Positions 49,525-57,868 are shown, counted from the stretch's first letter. The stretch is DNA of 64,000 bases from JAKAGE01 sp964416665 (GCA_964416665.1 CAYQFA010000001.1:51052-115051); one strand, 5' to 3'. The notes: generated from the sequence alone by a model not told the origin. A program made the numbers and translations.

Positions 49525-50118
49525 ATGATCCTCTCCGACCGCGATATTAAAAAGTCATTAAAGGAGGGCCGTATTGTCATCGACCCGATGTTTCCGGGCT
49601 CGCTCCAGCCGGCATCGGTCGATCTGCATCTTGGCGGCAACTTTCTCGTTTTCAGGACCGATAATCATGTCTGCATCGATCCAAAAGAGCCAATCGACCA
49701 CATGATGGAACCCGTGAAGATCGATGCCAGGAGACAGTTCGTCATCCACCCCGGCGAATTCAGCCTGGGCATGACCTACGAAACGGTCGGCGTCGCCGAC
49801 GACATGGTCGGGCGGTTGGAAGGGAAGTCCTCTCTCGGCAGGATGGGCCTTATCATTCACGCGACGGCAGGATATTTAGATCCCGGAAACAAACTTAAGA
49901 TGACGCTTGAATTCCATAATATTTCTCCGTTGCCGATCAAGCTTTATTACAAGATGCCGATCGCACAAATATCGTTCACGCCGCTTTCCTCGCACGCCGA
50001 TCATCCGTATGGAAGATCGAAGCTTGGCAGCAAATATTTCGGCGATACGAAGCCGCAGGCGTCTCACTATTGGAGAAATTTCAAAAAGAACAACGATTGG
50101 ATGACCTTCGGAAAATAA
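49525..50118 (+). CDS. dcd: dCTP deaminase
   Basis: 197 residues. The family blocks LQPASVDLHLG, LEGKSSLGRMGLIIHATAGYLDPG (nucleotide binding and catalytic region) and MTLEFHN (catalytic Glu) are complete. It converts dCTP to dUTP, or to dUMP in the bifunctional type; sequence alone does not decide. It feeds the ThyX-like enzyme encoded next, whose start overlaps its stop (TAATG). Confidence 0.92.
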   Translation: MILSDRDIKKSLKEGRIVIDPMFPGSLQPASVDLHLGGNFLVFRTDNHVCIDPKEPIDHMMEPVKIDARRQFVIHPGEFSLGMTYETVGVADDMVGRLEGKSSLGRMGLIIHATAGYLDPGNKLKMTLEFHNISPLPIKLYYKMPIAQISFTPLSSHADHPYGRSKLGSKYFGDTKPQASHYWRNFKKNNDWMTFGK

Positions 50119-51806
50119 TGTCGGAAAACGATATTATCGCCTATAAGCCGGATTTTCCCGCCGAGGAGTGGTCGGCCGAGGAGCGGTTTTTGTTGTCTCC
50201 TTTTGCAAGCGATCTTGACGGATTTATTTCCGTCATGCGCAATCTTCCGCCGGAGATCGTCGGCGCGTTGTGCTCGCGCGCGAGTCGCGCATCGGGATCG
50301 CTGGTCCGCATTCTGCACGACGAATATTTTCAGCCGATCCTTCAGGGCGATCCTGCGCTCGCGCAGGAACTGCGCGATACGATCGCCTTCATCGGCGAGC
50401 ACGGGTTCAAGAACATTTTGAACAACCAACGCGCGCAATCATTCTACGCGAAATGGCTTTCGCAATACGGCGACGATTCCATCGCGCAGATGACAGGCAC
50501 CCACGTGATCTTCTGGGGGATCTCACAGGTTGCCATGAAGTATATCGAGGACCAGCGCGTAGGGCTCGAGCCGATCGAAAAATCGACGCGATACGTCGCA
50601 TTCGGCAAAAAGATCGGCGGCAATTATCTTTACTACACCCCGAAGCCGGACCTCGAGAAGCTGGGACTCCTTGAAAATTATCGCGCGGTTCTGGACGGAT
50701 TGTTCGATGAATATGCCGCGTTGGTGGAGGAGATGAAGGCCTGGTTCAAGGCGAACTACGACGAAAAGGATGGCGTGCTCGAGAAGAAGGCATTCGACAC
50801 CCTGCGCGGCATGCTTCCGATGGCGACGCTCGGGCAGGTGGCGTTCCGCGGCAATGCGCAGGCGCTTGAATATGCGATAAACCGCACGGCACAGCATGAG
50901 CTTGGCGAATTCCGCTGGATCGCCCATACCCTCAAGCAGGAACTTGATAAGGAGATCCCGTCGCTTTTGCTCAGGGCGAACGATGAGAAAACGAAACGGT
51001 ACCAGGGATATCTCGCCGGACGGACGGCGGCCGTGCGCGAGGCGATAAAAAAGACCGCGCCGGAACTTTTTGCCGACGAGGTTCCGCCGACGCATCCGGT
51101 GGTCGAGCTGACGGAATACGATCACGATGCGGAAGATAAAGTGCTCGCCGGTATTTTATATGCCTCAAGCAACCACGGTTGGAGCGAGTGCCTGGCGAAG
51201 GCAAAGAGGTTTTCTCCCGAAGAAAGATCCGGCACGCTCAACGCCTATCTTTCCGGCCGTGATGCGCGTTGGCAAAAGATTGGCCGTGCTTTCGAAAATG
51301 CTTTTGTACGTTTCGATATTCTTATGGATATCGGGTCGTACCGCGACCTTCATCGCCATCGTATGATGACGCAGGAGCGCCAACTCTTTTCCGTAAGGCA
51401 CGGCTATGATGTACCAAAGGAGGTCATTGATGCCGGATTCGAGAAGCGTTATCGCGCCGCGCTCGATTCGGTCAAGCCTCTTTTTGCCGCGATCGAAAAG
51501 AACTCGCCCCAACTCGCGCAATATCTTGTTCCTCTCGCGTACCGCGTGCGCTTCTATCAATATGAAAATCTGCGCCAGTTCTTTTGGGAAGCTGAATTAC
51601 GCACCGGTCCGCAGGGCCATCCGAGCTATCGTTTCATTGAACAGGAAAAATATCGTCTTCTTAAGGACAAGCTGCCCCTCATCGGTAAATTCATGCTGGT
51701 TGATATGAACAACTACGACTTCGCGCGCCGCGGCACCGAAGAGGCGATAGCGGCGAAGGAAGAAAAGATCAAGCAACGACTTCAGGAACGTTCGGAGCAG
51801 GGATAG
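50118..51806 (+). CDS. Double-domain ThyX-like FAD-dependent thymidylate synthase
   Basis: 562 residues, more than twice a normal ThyX (about 220-250), with two ThyX-like halves. The N-terminal half has SIAQMTGTHVIFWGISQVA and EPIEKSTRYVAFG (about 152-161), equivalent to the E-x-S-x-R-Y part of the ThyX motif, but no RHR. The C-terminal half has SYRDLHRHRMMTQERQLFS (about 405-423), which keeps RHR but lacks the canonical S-x-N-E-x-S-x-R. The halves may build one composite active site. It would make dTMP from dUMP with folate and FAD. ATG 50118 was chosen by the TAATG overlap with dcd. Confidence 0.8.
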   Translation: MSENDIIAYKPDFPAEEWSAEERFLLSPFASDLDGFISVMRNLPPEIVGALCSRASRASGSLVRILHDEYFQPILQGDPALAQELRDTIAFIGEHGFKNILNNQRAQSFYAKWLSQYGDDSIAQMTGTHVIFWGISQVAMKYIEDQRVGLEPIEKSTRYVAFGKKIGGNYLYYTPKPDLEKLGLLENYRAVLDGLFDEYAALVEEMKAWFKANYDEKDGVLEKKAFDTLRGMLPMATLGQVAFRGNAQALEYAINRTAQHELGEFRWIAHTLKQELDKEIPSLLLRANDEKTKRYQGYLAGRTAAVREAIKKTAPELFADEVPPTHPVVELTEYDHDAEDKVLAGILYASSNHGWSECLAKAKRFSPEERSGTLNAYLSGRDARWQKIGRAFENAFVRFDILMDIGSYRDLHRHRMMTQERQLFSVRHGYDVPKEVIDAGFEKRYRAALDSVKPLFAAIEKNSPQLAQYLVPLAYRVRFYQYENLRQFFWEAELRTGPQGHPSYRFIEQEKYRLLKDKLPLIGKFMLVDMNNYDFARRGTEEAIAAKEEKIKQRLQERSEQG

Positions 51807-51810
51807 TCTT

Positions 51811-52500
51811 TTAGTGCGTGTCGTTCAAAACCTTTTGCGCTACCGCCCAAACTTTCTCGTGCACTTCCTCGATCGAAAGCAGTTTTCCGTTTTCCACGCA
51901 CTCGATAAAAAAGTAATCATCCGGGAAAAGCACCGCAAGCCGCCGGTATACCCCCTCCGATCTTTTAAGGTGATTGATATCGGCTTCGTGCACGTCGCGT
52001 TTTTTGCCGGCCAAATATTTGCGTTCGTTCTTTCGGTCTACAAGTCCCTGCGCGATCTCCGCGGGCACATGCAGGATGATGTTCAGATCCGGCTTCGGGA
52101 TCTTATTGATGGCATATTCCAATTCATGATCCCATTCAAAATATTTCCTTTGTTCGTCCTCGTCCTCGTATTTCGCTCCTTGGTGGCCAAGATTTGAGGC
52201 AACGTAACGATTCGATATTACGATGGCGCCGGAAACGAGTGCTGCACGGATGGCCGGTGCCGCGGCGTAGCGGTCAAGGGCGTAGAAGAGCGATGCGGTC
52301 TTCGGCCCCACTTCTTGCAGTGTCCCAAAATTTCCGTTCAGATACTCTTTTATGAACCAGGATGACGGCTCATCGTAGCGGGGGAAATCGAAGGGGGCGA
52401 CGTCCCTCCCCGAATCCTTTATCCGTTTCACGAGCCGGATGGTCTGCTCTCCCTTGCCGGATCCGTCACTGCCCTCGATAACGATGAATTTTCCAACCAT
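51811..52500 (-). CDS. tmk: Thymidylate kinase
   Basis: 229 residues from ATG 52500. Walker A EGSDGSGKGEQ, then FDFPRYDEPSSWFIKEYL (substrate P-R-Y), DRYAAAP and SNRYVASNLGHQG, matching TMP kinases. It phosphorylates dTMP to dTDP. Convergent with the ThyX-like gene (4 nt apart), completing dcd-thyX-tmk. TATACT lies 9 nt upstream of the start. The upstream in-frame start 52548 spans that promoter. Confidence 0.9.
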   Translation of the reverse strand: MVGKFIVIEGSDGSGKGEQTIRLVKRIKDSGRDVAPFDFPRYDEPSSWFIKEYLNGNFGTLQEVGPKTASLFYALDRYAAAPAIRAALVSGAIVISNRYVASNLGHQGAKYEDEDEQRKYFEWDHELEYAINKIPKPDLNIILHVPAEIAQGLVDRKNERKYLAGKKRDVHEADINHLKRSEGVYRRLAVLFPDDYFFIECVENGKLLSIEEVHEKVWAVAQKVLNDTH

Positions 52501-52509
52501 GATACGGAA

Positions 52510-52515
52510 AGTATA
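52510..52515 (-). promoter_or_regulatory. -10 element (TATACT) of tmk
   Basis: Minus-strand TATACT with 9 nt to ATG 52500. Confidence 0.45.
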
Positions 52516-52519
52516 CCTT

Positions 52520-52548
52520 TTGACGCTCGCCTTTAAAAGGGCTACCAT
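52520..52548 (+). promoter_or_regulatory. Putative promoter TTGACG-17-TACCAT
   Basis: TTGACG 52520-52525, TACCAT 52543-52548. The predicted start near 52555 lies just before a TGCCC/GGGCA hairpin with a T-run (52559-52580), so most RNA would stop early unless read through toward the sigma gene. Confidence 0.35.
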
Positions 52549-52558
52549 TAAGGGATGG

Positions 52559-52580
52559 TGCCCCGGCTGAGGGCATTTTT
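52559..52580 (+). terminator. Short hairpin with five Ts in the sigma-gene leader
   Basis: TGCCC (52559-52563) pairs with GGGCA (52571-52575), then TTTTT. Weak intrinsic terminator or attenuator. Confidence 0.4.
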
Positions 52581-52631
52581 AGTAAGAAATCGCCGAGGCC
52601 CGCGCGTCGTAAATCACCAGTAAAAGCCGAA

Positions 52632-52660
52632 TTTAAACCAGTAACTTATCCACAGATAAT
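52632..52660 (+). promoter_or_regulatory. Sigma-gene promoter with a perfect DnaA box in the spacer
   Basis: TTTAAA 52632-52637 and GATAAT 52655-52660 are 17 nt apart. TTATCCACA at 52646-52654 is a perfect DnaA box filling the end of the spacer. 9 nt separate the -10 from ATG 52670. Confidence 0.45.
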
Positions 52661-52669
52661 ACGTTTTCT

Positions 52670-53227
52670 ATGTTAGACGGCGAAGAGCAATTGATCAAAC
52701 GGGCCGTTAGGGGCGATTCCTCGGCTTTTGGCTCCCTTTATGACCATTATCAGGCGATGATCTATCGTTTTGTGGTGATCAAAGTAGGTAGCCGTGAGGA
52801 AGCCGAGGATATCACCCATCAGGTGTTCCTGTCGGCATGGCAGAAGGTGGGGTCCTACAAGCATCGCGGACATCCGTTCTCGAGTTGGCTTTATCGGATA
52901 GCCCGCAACCAGGTCATCGACCACTATCGTGCGAAGAAGGGCGAGGTAAGCATCGAAAAGATCGATCCGGAGCTTTTCGCCACAGCGGAGCGTGAGTCGG
53001 ACGACCTTGCAAGAAAATTCCAGTTGGAAGATGTCCGGAAGGCTATCGCAGCGTTGAAGACGGACTATCAGGATGTCATCATCATGCGTTTTGTGGAAGA
53101 TGTCTCCCTCAAGGAGACGGCGGCCATCCTCAAGAAATCCGAAGGCGCGATAAAACTTATCCAGCACCGCGCCGTCAAGGAACTCAAGAAAGCGCTGGGA
53201 GACGAAACGACCAATGAATCTTTTTGA
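52670..53227 (+). CDS. ECF-type RNA polymerase sigma factor
   Basis: 185 residues. Region 2 is FGSLYDHYQAMIYRFVVIK with AEDITHQVFLSAWQKV and SSWLYRIARNQVIDHYRAKK. Region 4 is DYQDVIIMRFVEDVSLKETA with the HTH ILKKSEGAIKLIQHRAVKELK. This is a typical ECF sigma-70. The following membrane-protein gene overlaps it by 14 nt and is the likely anti-sigma factor. It would direct a surface-stress or envelope regulon. Confidence 0.9.
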   Translation: MLDGEEQLIKRAVRGDSSAFGSLYDHYQAMIYRFVVIKVGSREEAEDITHQVFLSAWQKVGSYKHRGHPFSSWLYRIARNQVIDHYRAKKGEVSIEKIDPELFATAERESDDLARKFQLEDVRKAIAALKTDYQDVIIMRFVEDVSLKETAAILKKSEGAIKLIQHRAVKELKKALGDETTNESF

Positions 53228-53729
53228 AACCATAAAACAATTCAGGAATATCGAACCAGATCCGGGATTTACGGAAAAATCCAAGCGGATGATTTTGGCG
53301 TCGCCGCAAAAGGCGGAACCGTCGATCAGCATGCGCGGCATTTTCATATTTTTACACACAGTGGAAACGGGCGCGGCTCTCGTGCTCGTTGGTTTTTTCA
53401 TATTACTGGTCACGGGAAGTTTTTCCGGAACGAAGTATCTTGCGCCGATGCAGTATTCGGTCATCGATCCCGGCGGCTTGCATGCGGAAGCCGATGCGAT
53501 CGATATGCAGATACAACTTGCGAACATAAGCTATGCGGAAGTGAGCTCAACGGCTGCCGAGTCGACCACGGCAATGTTGGGTATCGCGGAAACCGTGGCG
53601 CATTCGGCCAAGAGCGCGACGCCGGCTACGGCAGGAACGAGCGCGGCGGGCAATAGCACCGATACCGCGAGCGGGGCGGGTTCATCAACGCTTTCCATCA
53701 ACCAAGCCCTTGAGCAATTATCACAATAA
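53214..53729 (+). CDS. Putative anti-sigma/membrane partner of the ECF sigma factor
   Basis: 171 residues. A cytoplasmic N-terminus of about 45 residues (NLFETIKQFRNIEPDPGFTE) precedes one strong membrane segment (about 46-66, HTVETGAALVLVGFFILLV), followed by an Ala/Ser/Thr-rich outer part. The layout and the 14-nt overlap with the sigma gene suggest an anti-sigma factor. No zinc-binding ZAS motif (H-x3-C-x2-C) is visible, so the family is unassigned. Confidence 0.6.
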   Translation: MNLFETIKQFRNIEPDPGFTEKSKRMILASPQKAEPSISMRGIFIFLHTVETGAALVLVGFFILLVTGSFSGTKYLAPMQYSVIDPGGLHAEADAIDMQIQLANISYAEVSSTAAESTTAMLGIAETVAHSAKSATPATAGTSAAGNSTDTASGAGSSTLSINQALEQLSQ

Positions 53730-53733
53730 CGGC

Positions 53734-54510
53734 ATGAGGTCCTTCAAAATAGTCATCGGCGCGGCGTTTTTTGCGGCGCTTTCGTCGGTATTTTTGATGT
53801 CCCGTGTCAGCGTCGCGCGCGCCGACGATACGTGCGCGCTCACGCCCGCCGATTTTGACAAGATCACTACGGTGCAGAACGATCCGACGCTCAGCACAAG
53901 CGAGGAAATAACACAGGAGCTTGCAGTGCGAAAACAACTCATCATCCAGACCATCGCCTGTGCCCAGACGGAAGTGGCGTCGCTCCAAAGTACGCTTGCG
54001 AATGCGACAACGACGGACGGTTCGGGGAACATCCAGTCGCAACTCTTGAGCGATCTGAACGATGCGTCGAATTTTTACACGATCGAGGAATCGAAGCTCG
54101 ACGGCGTCGGCATTTCGGGAAGTAAGGCGATCGTGCGTGAAATAATCGCATGGCGCGCCGGAACGTATGCCCCCCTCGAGGGCAACGTGAACAACTATTT
54201 GTTATGGACTCAGAATCAACCGCTTTTTGATACGGCGCAGTCGCGGATGGACCAGACCCAGCGGGCCGTCGCTTTTATCGAAAGCGCTTCGGCGAGTCCC
54301 GATCTGGAGAATGCCTTCAACGCCGCCTATGCCTCTTTCCAGACCGCGAAAGAAGAGAATAATGAGGCGGAGAATGCGCTTGCGCAGTCGCTCTCTCCCG
54401 ACCAATCGCTCGCGCTCATCAAGCAATCACTTGATTCGCTTTCCGATACCTACCAGGGATTTTTTGCGATAAGCGACGCCATCAATTCGCTCCTGCCGCA
54501 GGCCCAATAA
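53734..54510 (+). CDS. Secreted helical protein of unknown function
   Basis: 258 residues from ATG 53734. Signal peptide FKIVIGAAFFAALSSVFLMS ending at VARA. The mature part is predicted helical (Gln/Ala/Glu rich) with two Cys (about residues 36 and 76) that could form a disulfide. It starts 4 nt after the putative anti-sigma gene, so it is probably the third gene of the sigma operon: a signal sensor or target. No family recognised. Confidence 0.65.
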   Translation: MRSFKIVIGAAFFAALSSVFLMSRVSVARADDTCALTPADFDKITTVQNDPTLSTSEEITQELAVRKQLIIQTIACAQTEVASLQSTLANATTTDGSGNIQSQLLSDLNDASNFYTIEESKLDGVGISGSKAIVREIIAWRAGTYAPLEGNVNNYLLWTQNQPLFDTAQSRMDQTQRAVAFIESASASPDLENAFNAAYASFQTAKEENNEAENALAQSLSPDQSLALIKQSLDSLSDTYQGFFAISDAINSLLPQAQ

Positions 54511-54532
54511 TTGGTGTCTCCCTATGACGGGG

Positions 54533-55195
54533 TCAGGCTTTTGCTATGGCAAGGGCGAGGATGGTTTCCGCGCCGCCACCGGCGAGTACGCGCGCGGCCT
54601 CAAGAAACGTTGACCCTGACGTGCTTACATCATCCACGAGGATGATATTCTTTTGAGCGAGAACAGTATCGTTCCGGATGGCAAAGCAACCACGAATATT
54701 TTCACGCCGCTCGGCGAGCGTCTCCGTCCTGCTCTGTGGTTTCCGATGCCGCGTCCGCACGAGGATCTCTTTTTCGAGCGGCAATCCGAGCGTGCGGGCA
54801 AAGCGCTCAGCGATGAGCGCAGATTGATTGAACCCGCGTTCACGCATCCGTATTTTTGAGAGCGGGATAGGCATCACCAGAAACATCTTAAGCGGGAGCC
54901 TGATGGTCCGTGCGTGACGTGCGAGTATCTCTGCGAGCGGGGGTGCGGCACCTTTTATCCCACCAAATTTCAGCGCGTGGATAAGCGTTTTGAGCACGTG
55001 GTTATGGTATCGGCCTGCCGCAGCGAGAAAATAGCATCTGCCGCATCCATCTATATCCATGCTTTTAAGGGCGATCGCCGGCGGTCTGCCGATGGTCTTT
55101 TTGCATGCCCCGCACAACGTTCCCGTTGCGAGGCGTCTCCCGCATGCCAAACACTCCGGCGGGAACAAAATATCCAAAACAGCTTCAAAATTCAT
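54533..55195 (-). CDS. comF: ComF family protein (phosphoribosyltransferase fold)
   Basis: 220 residues. N-terminal Cys-rich zinc ribbon (PPECLACGRRL, LCGACKK, GCGRCYF), then a PRT domain with the PRPP loop IILVDDVSTSGSTFLEAARVL near the C-terminus. ComF is needed for natural transformation in several bacteria, probably acting with ComFA/PriA on incoming DNA. It sits divergently from the pilus cluster, sharing overlapping -10 hexamers. This supports a DNA-uptake role for the pili. Confidence 0.88.
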   Translation of the reverse strand: MNFEAVLDILFPPECLACGRRLATGTLCGACKKTIGRPPAIALKSMDIDGCGRCYFLAAAGRYHNHVLKTLIHALKFGGIKGAAPPLAEILARHARTIRLPLKMFLVMPIPLSKIRMRERGFNQSALIAERFARTLGLPLEKEILVRTRHRKPQSRTETLAERRENIRGCFAIRNDTVLAQKNIILVDDVSTSGSTFLEAARVLAGGGAETILALAIAKA

Positions 55196-55197
55196 GG

Positions 55198-55207
55198 TAT
55201 TATAATA
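55198..55207. promoter_or_regulatory. Overlapping divergent -10 hexamers between comF and pilM
   Basis: TATTATAATA is palindromic. On the plus strand TATTAT (55198-55203) lies 7 nt before ATG 55211. On the minus strand TATTAT (55207-55202) lies 6 nt before ATG 55195 of comF. RNA polymerase can face only one way at a time. Confidence 0.6.
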
Positions 55208-55210
55208 ACA

Positions 55211-55234
55211 ATGGCATCATTAAGAAAAGATTAA
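55211..55234 (+). CDS. Seven-codon leader ORF (MASLRKD) ahead of pilM
   Basis: ATG 55211 followed by six codons and TAA 55232-55234, 2 nt before ATG 55237 of pilM. The -10 position predicts that transcripts start at or near this ATG, so ribosomes would load here first and might re-initiate at pilM. Candidate only. Confidence 0.35.
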   Translation: MASLRKD

Positions 55235-55236
55235 TC

Positions 55237-56325
55237 ATGGCGAATCCATTTTCATTCATTACAAAAAACATTGCCGCTCCTTCGTATCTCGGGGTCGATA
55301 TCGGCACCACGTCGATCAAGGTGGTGGAAGTGAAAAAAGGCAATAAAATTCCGCGCATCACGAACTATGGCTTTTTGGAATCGAGCGGCTATCTTGCCCG
55401 AGCCAATCAGGCGCTTCAAACGAGCGGTCTCAAAATTTTTGAGCAGGATGCGGTGGAGCTTTTGAAGACCGTGGTGAAGCAGATCGGCACCACGACGACC
55501 GACGTCGTGGCATCATTGCCGCCGTTCGAAGTTTTTACGACCCTGCTCGATTTTCCGGCGATGGACGTGAAGGAGATCCAGCAGGCGATCGTCTATCAGG
55601 CGAAACAGTACGTTCCGCTCCCACTTTCGGAAGTGGCACTTGATTGGATGAAGGTCGCGGACTATCAGGACGAGAAAGGTTTCGGACATCAAAAGATACT
55701 TCTCGTTTCCGTCCCGCAGGAAGAGATAAAAAAATATCAGCGCATATTCGCCGGCGCCGGGTTGAAGCTCCGCGCGCTCGAGCTCGAAAGTTTGAGCATC
55801 GCACGCCTGCTTGGCGGCGACCCCATCTCTTCCATCATTGTGGACATCGGTAGCCGTTCTACGAACATCGTTTTTTTGGAAAAGGGTCTTTTGGCGTGGG
55901 GTTCGCAGAGCGATTTTGCGGCGGCGTCGCTCACTCAGGCGCTTGCCACCAGCTTGGGCATCAACCCCATCAGGGCGGAAGAGCTCAAACGGGAACGTGG
56001 CATCGCCGGCACGGGCCCGAATTATGAACTTTCCTCTATTATGTTGCCGTTCGTCGACGCCATGGTGAACGAGGTCAAAAAAGCCCAATTCACTTATACC
56101 CAGCAGTTTCCCGCCTCGATGAAAGCGGAGCGGATCATTCTCGCCGGTGGGGGAGCGAACCTGCTTGGCATTGAGAAATATTTCGAAAAGGAGATCGGGC
56201 TGCCCGTGGTGAAGGCGGCACCGTTCACGAGATTCGAATATCCTCCGGAGATCGCGCCATTCATTCCCGAACTCAATCCTTTGCTTGCGGTTGCCCTTGG
56301 GTTGGGAATAAAGCAGTTTACCTAG
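55237..56325 (+). CDS. pilM: Type IV pilus assembly protein PilM
   Basis: 362 residues from ATG 55237. The actin-like ATPase fold is clear: LGVDIGTTSIKVVEVKKG (phosphate 1), VVASLPPFEVFTTLLDFP, IVDIGSRSTNIVFLEKG (phosphate 2) and RIILAGGGANLLGIEKYF (adenosine). PilM is cytoplasmic and binds the N-terminal tail of PilN, bridging to the inner-membrane PilN/PilO complex encoded next. The Shine-Dalgarno is weak (AGAAAAG), and a mini-ORF ends 2 nt upstream. Confidence 0.9.
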   Translation: MANPFSFITKNIAAPSYLGVDIGTTSIKVVEVKKGNKIPRITNYGFLESSGYLARANQALQTSGLKIFEQDAVELLKTVVKQIGTTTTDVVASLPPFEVFTTLLDFPAMDVKEIQQAIVYQAKQYVPLPLSEVALDWMKVADYQDEKGFGHQKILLVSVPQEEIKKYQRIFAGAGLKLRALELESLSIARLLGGDPISSIIVDIGSRSTNIVFLEKGLLAWGSQSDFAAASLTQALATSLGINPIRAEELKRERGIAGTGPNYELSSIMLPFVDAMVNEVKKAQFTYTQQFPASMKAERIILAGGGANLLGIEKYFEKEIGLPVVKAAPFTRFEYPPEIAPFIPELNPLLAVALGLGIKQFT

Positions 56326-56340
56326 AACGACGTTTGGTGT

Positions 56341-56346
56341 TAGAAT
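56341..56346 (+). promoter_or_regulatory. -10 element (TAGAAT), leaderless arrangement
   Basis: TAGAAT with 7 nt to ATG 56354, inside the pilus cluster. Confidence 0.4.
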
Positions 56347-56353
56347 AAAGGCA

Positions 56354-56911
56354 ATGCCACTTCCTCAACAGGTAATCGAACAGATGGGAAGGGAAACGCC
56401 CAATTCGCAAGGATGGGCGTGGGATGCGCTGCTTTTTTCCGGCGGGATACTTTTCCTTGTTGTGCTTATCTACGTGGGTCTTAAATTCGGATCCGAGCCA
56501 TATTGGACCGGGCAGATCGCGAGCACTCAAGATGCCGTTCACGCCGCAAGCGTTTCGGTGCCGGCGACCGATCAGGCGCAGATCGTAAGTTTCTACTCCC
56601 AAACGGCGAATCTAAAGACCGCGCTCGCGAACCATCAGTTTACGTCGCAATTTTTCTCATGGCTTGAGAAAAACACCGAAGCGAACGTGTATTACCAAAC
56701 ATTCCAGCTTTCTGACGGCGGCAGGGTCACGCTGAAAGGCGCGGCAAAGACCGAAGCCGACATCAATCAACAGATCGCGATTTTTGAGAACGCCCCCGAC
56801 GTGGCAAGCGTTTCCTTGTCGGGCGTGAGCGTCATGCAGTCCGGGAACGGATTCACTTTCAACGTCGGGCTCACCATGGCCCCTTCGATCTTTTCAAGCC
56901 CATCACTATAA
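56354..56911 (+). CDS. pilN: PilN-like type IV pilus inner-membrane protein
   Basis: 185 residues. A short cytoplasmic N-terminus, one membrane segment (about 22-44, WDALLFSGGILFLVVLIYVGL) and an extracytoplasmic ferredoxin-like domain (FSWLEKNTEANVYYQTF, RVTLKGAAKTEADINQQI). The name follows position between pilM and pilO and the membrane topology, since sequence conservation of PilN is low. Confidence 0.75.
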   Translation: MPLPQQVIEQMGRETPNSQGWAWDALLFSGGILFLVVLIYVGLKFGSEPYWTGQIASTQDAVHAASVSVPATDQAQIVSFYSQTANLKTALANHQFTSQFFSWLEKNTEANVYYQTFQLSDGGRVTLKGAAKTEADINQQIAIFENAPDVASVSLSGVSVMQSGNGFTFNVGLTMAPSIFSSPSL

Positions 56912-56923
56912 AAGCGAGCTTCC

Positions 56924-57553
56924 ATGAAACAAACCACAAAACGCCTTTCAAGTACGCTCATCGCCCTGCTCCTTCTCGTGGCGGCGATCGTCGTGTTTTT
57001 TGACGTCATTGAGCCGGAATATGCGAATGTCCAATCCCTGCGGGGACAGGAAGAGAGCGAGCAAGCGTTGTTGGTGAGCGAGCAGCAATTGGCGAAACAG
57101 GCGCAGGGGATCGTTTCCACCTATCAAAGCCAATCCGCACAGGCACAGGAAGTCGGTCTTGCTATGCCTATCGGGCAGGATAATTCGGAAGCACTAGCGC
57201 AGATTTATGGCATCGCGGCGAACAGCGGGATCACCATCCAGAATATCGCTGTTTCAGCTCAGGGTTCGACCGCGAATACTGCGGCTACGTCCGACACTGC
57301 TGGAACGGGCGCCGCGGCGCGGATAGGGACCATCATAAAGCCGAAAGGATCGCTTTCCTTCCAGATCATTGGCCTGGGCAGTTATGAATCGCTCAAGACA
57401 TTTCTACAAGGGCTTGAGAACAATATCCGTGTTTTTGACGTGACCGCGATCGGGATCAATCCCGTTGCTTCCATCAATGGAGCGTCGGCCACCACCTCGC
57501 AAGATCTTTTCACTTACACATTAACAGTCGTCGCATATTACCAATCCTCATAA
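56924..57553 (+). CDS. pilO: PilO-like type IV pilus inner-membrane protein
   Basis: 209 residues. One N-terminal membrane segment (STLIALLLLVAAIVVFFDVI), a coiled coil (about 35-75), and a C-terminal ferredoxin-like domain (LSFQIIGLGSYESLKTFLQGLENNIRVFDV), which is the recognisable PilO pattern. It pairs with PilN in the alignment complex. Confidence 0.82.
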   Translation: MKQTTKRLSSTLIALLLLVAAIVVFFDVIEPEYANVQSLRGQEESEQALLVSEQQLAKQAQGIVSTYQSQSAQAQEVGLAMPIGQDNSEALAQIYGIAANSGITIQNIAVSAQGSTANTAATSDTAGTGAAARIGTIIKPKGSLSFQIIGLGSYESLKTFLQGLENNIRVFDVTAIGINPVASINGASATTSQDLFTYTLTVVAYYQSS

Positions 57554-57562
57554 CCACCACCT

Positions 57563-57868
57563 ATGGCAATTATCGTTGACGAAGAAAAAAAGCCGACCCA
57601 CATTTTCGCCATTCTTGCATGGCTCGGTTTTCTTATTGTTGCGAGCATAGCGATATATTACATATTCTTTGCGGTGCCGCAGGCTGCTGTGCTTCCGACG
57701 ACGGGAAGTTTGAGCGCGATCGCACCGCTCGCAAGTTCGACCATCCAGCCGCAGGATGTCATCAACAGCGCGGCGTTCCAAGCCATATTGCACGGAACGA
57801 CCATCCAGCCGCCGAGTCCTACGGGCCCGGCCTCGGTAGGACGGCCGAACCCCTTCCTGAGTCCGTAG
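57563..57868 (+). CDS. Small PilP-position membrane protein of the pilus operon
   Basis: 101 residues. One membrane segment (IFAILAWLGFLIVASIAIYYIFFAV, about 14-38) and a Pro/Ser/Thr-rich exposed tail ending in GRPNPFLSP. It occupies the place of pilP but is shorter and lacks the PilP beta domain, so it may be a reduced partner of PilN/PilO or unrelated. No secretin gene follows, which fits a cell with no conventional outer membrane. Confidence 0.6.
   Translation: MAIIVDEEKKPTHIFAILAWLGFLIVASIAIYYIFFAVPQAAVLPTTGSLSAIAPLASSTIQPQDVINSAAFQAILHGTTIQPPSPTGPASVGRPNPFLSP

Noticed and set aside
52646..52654. Replication origin
   Set aside because: Only one DnaA box was noticed and no dnaA, dnaN or AT-rich unwinding region is nearby.
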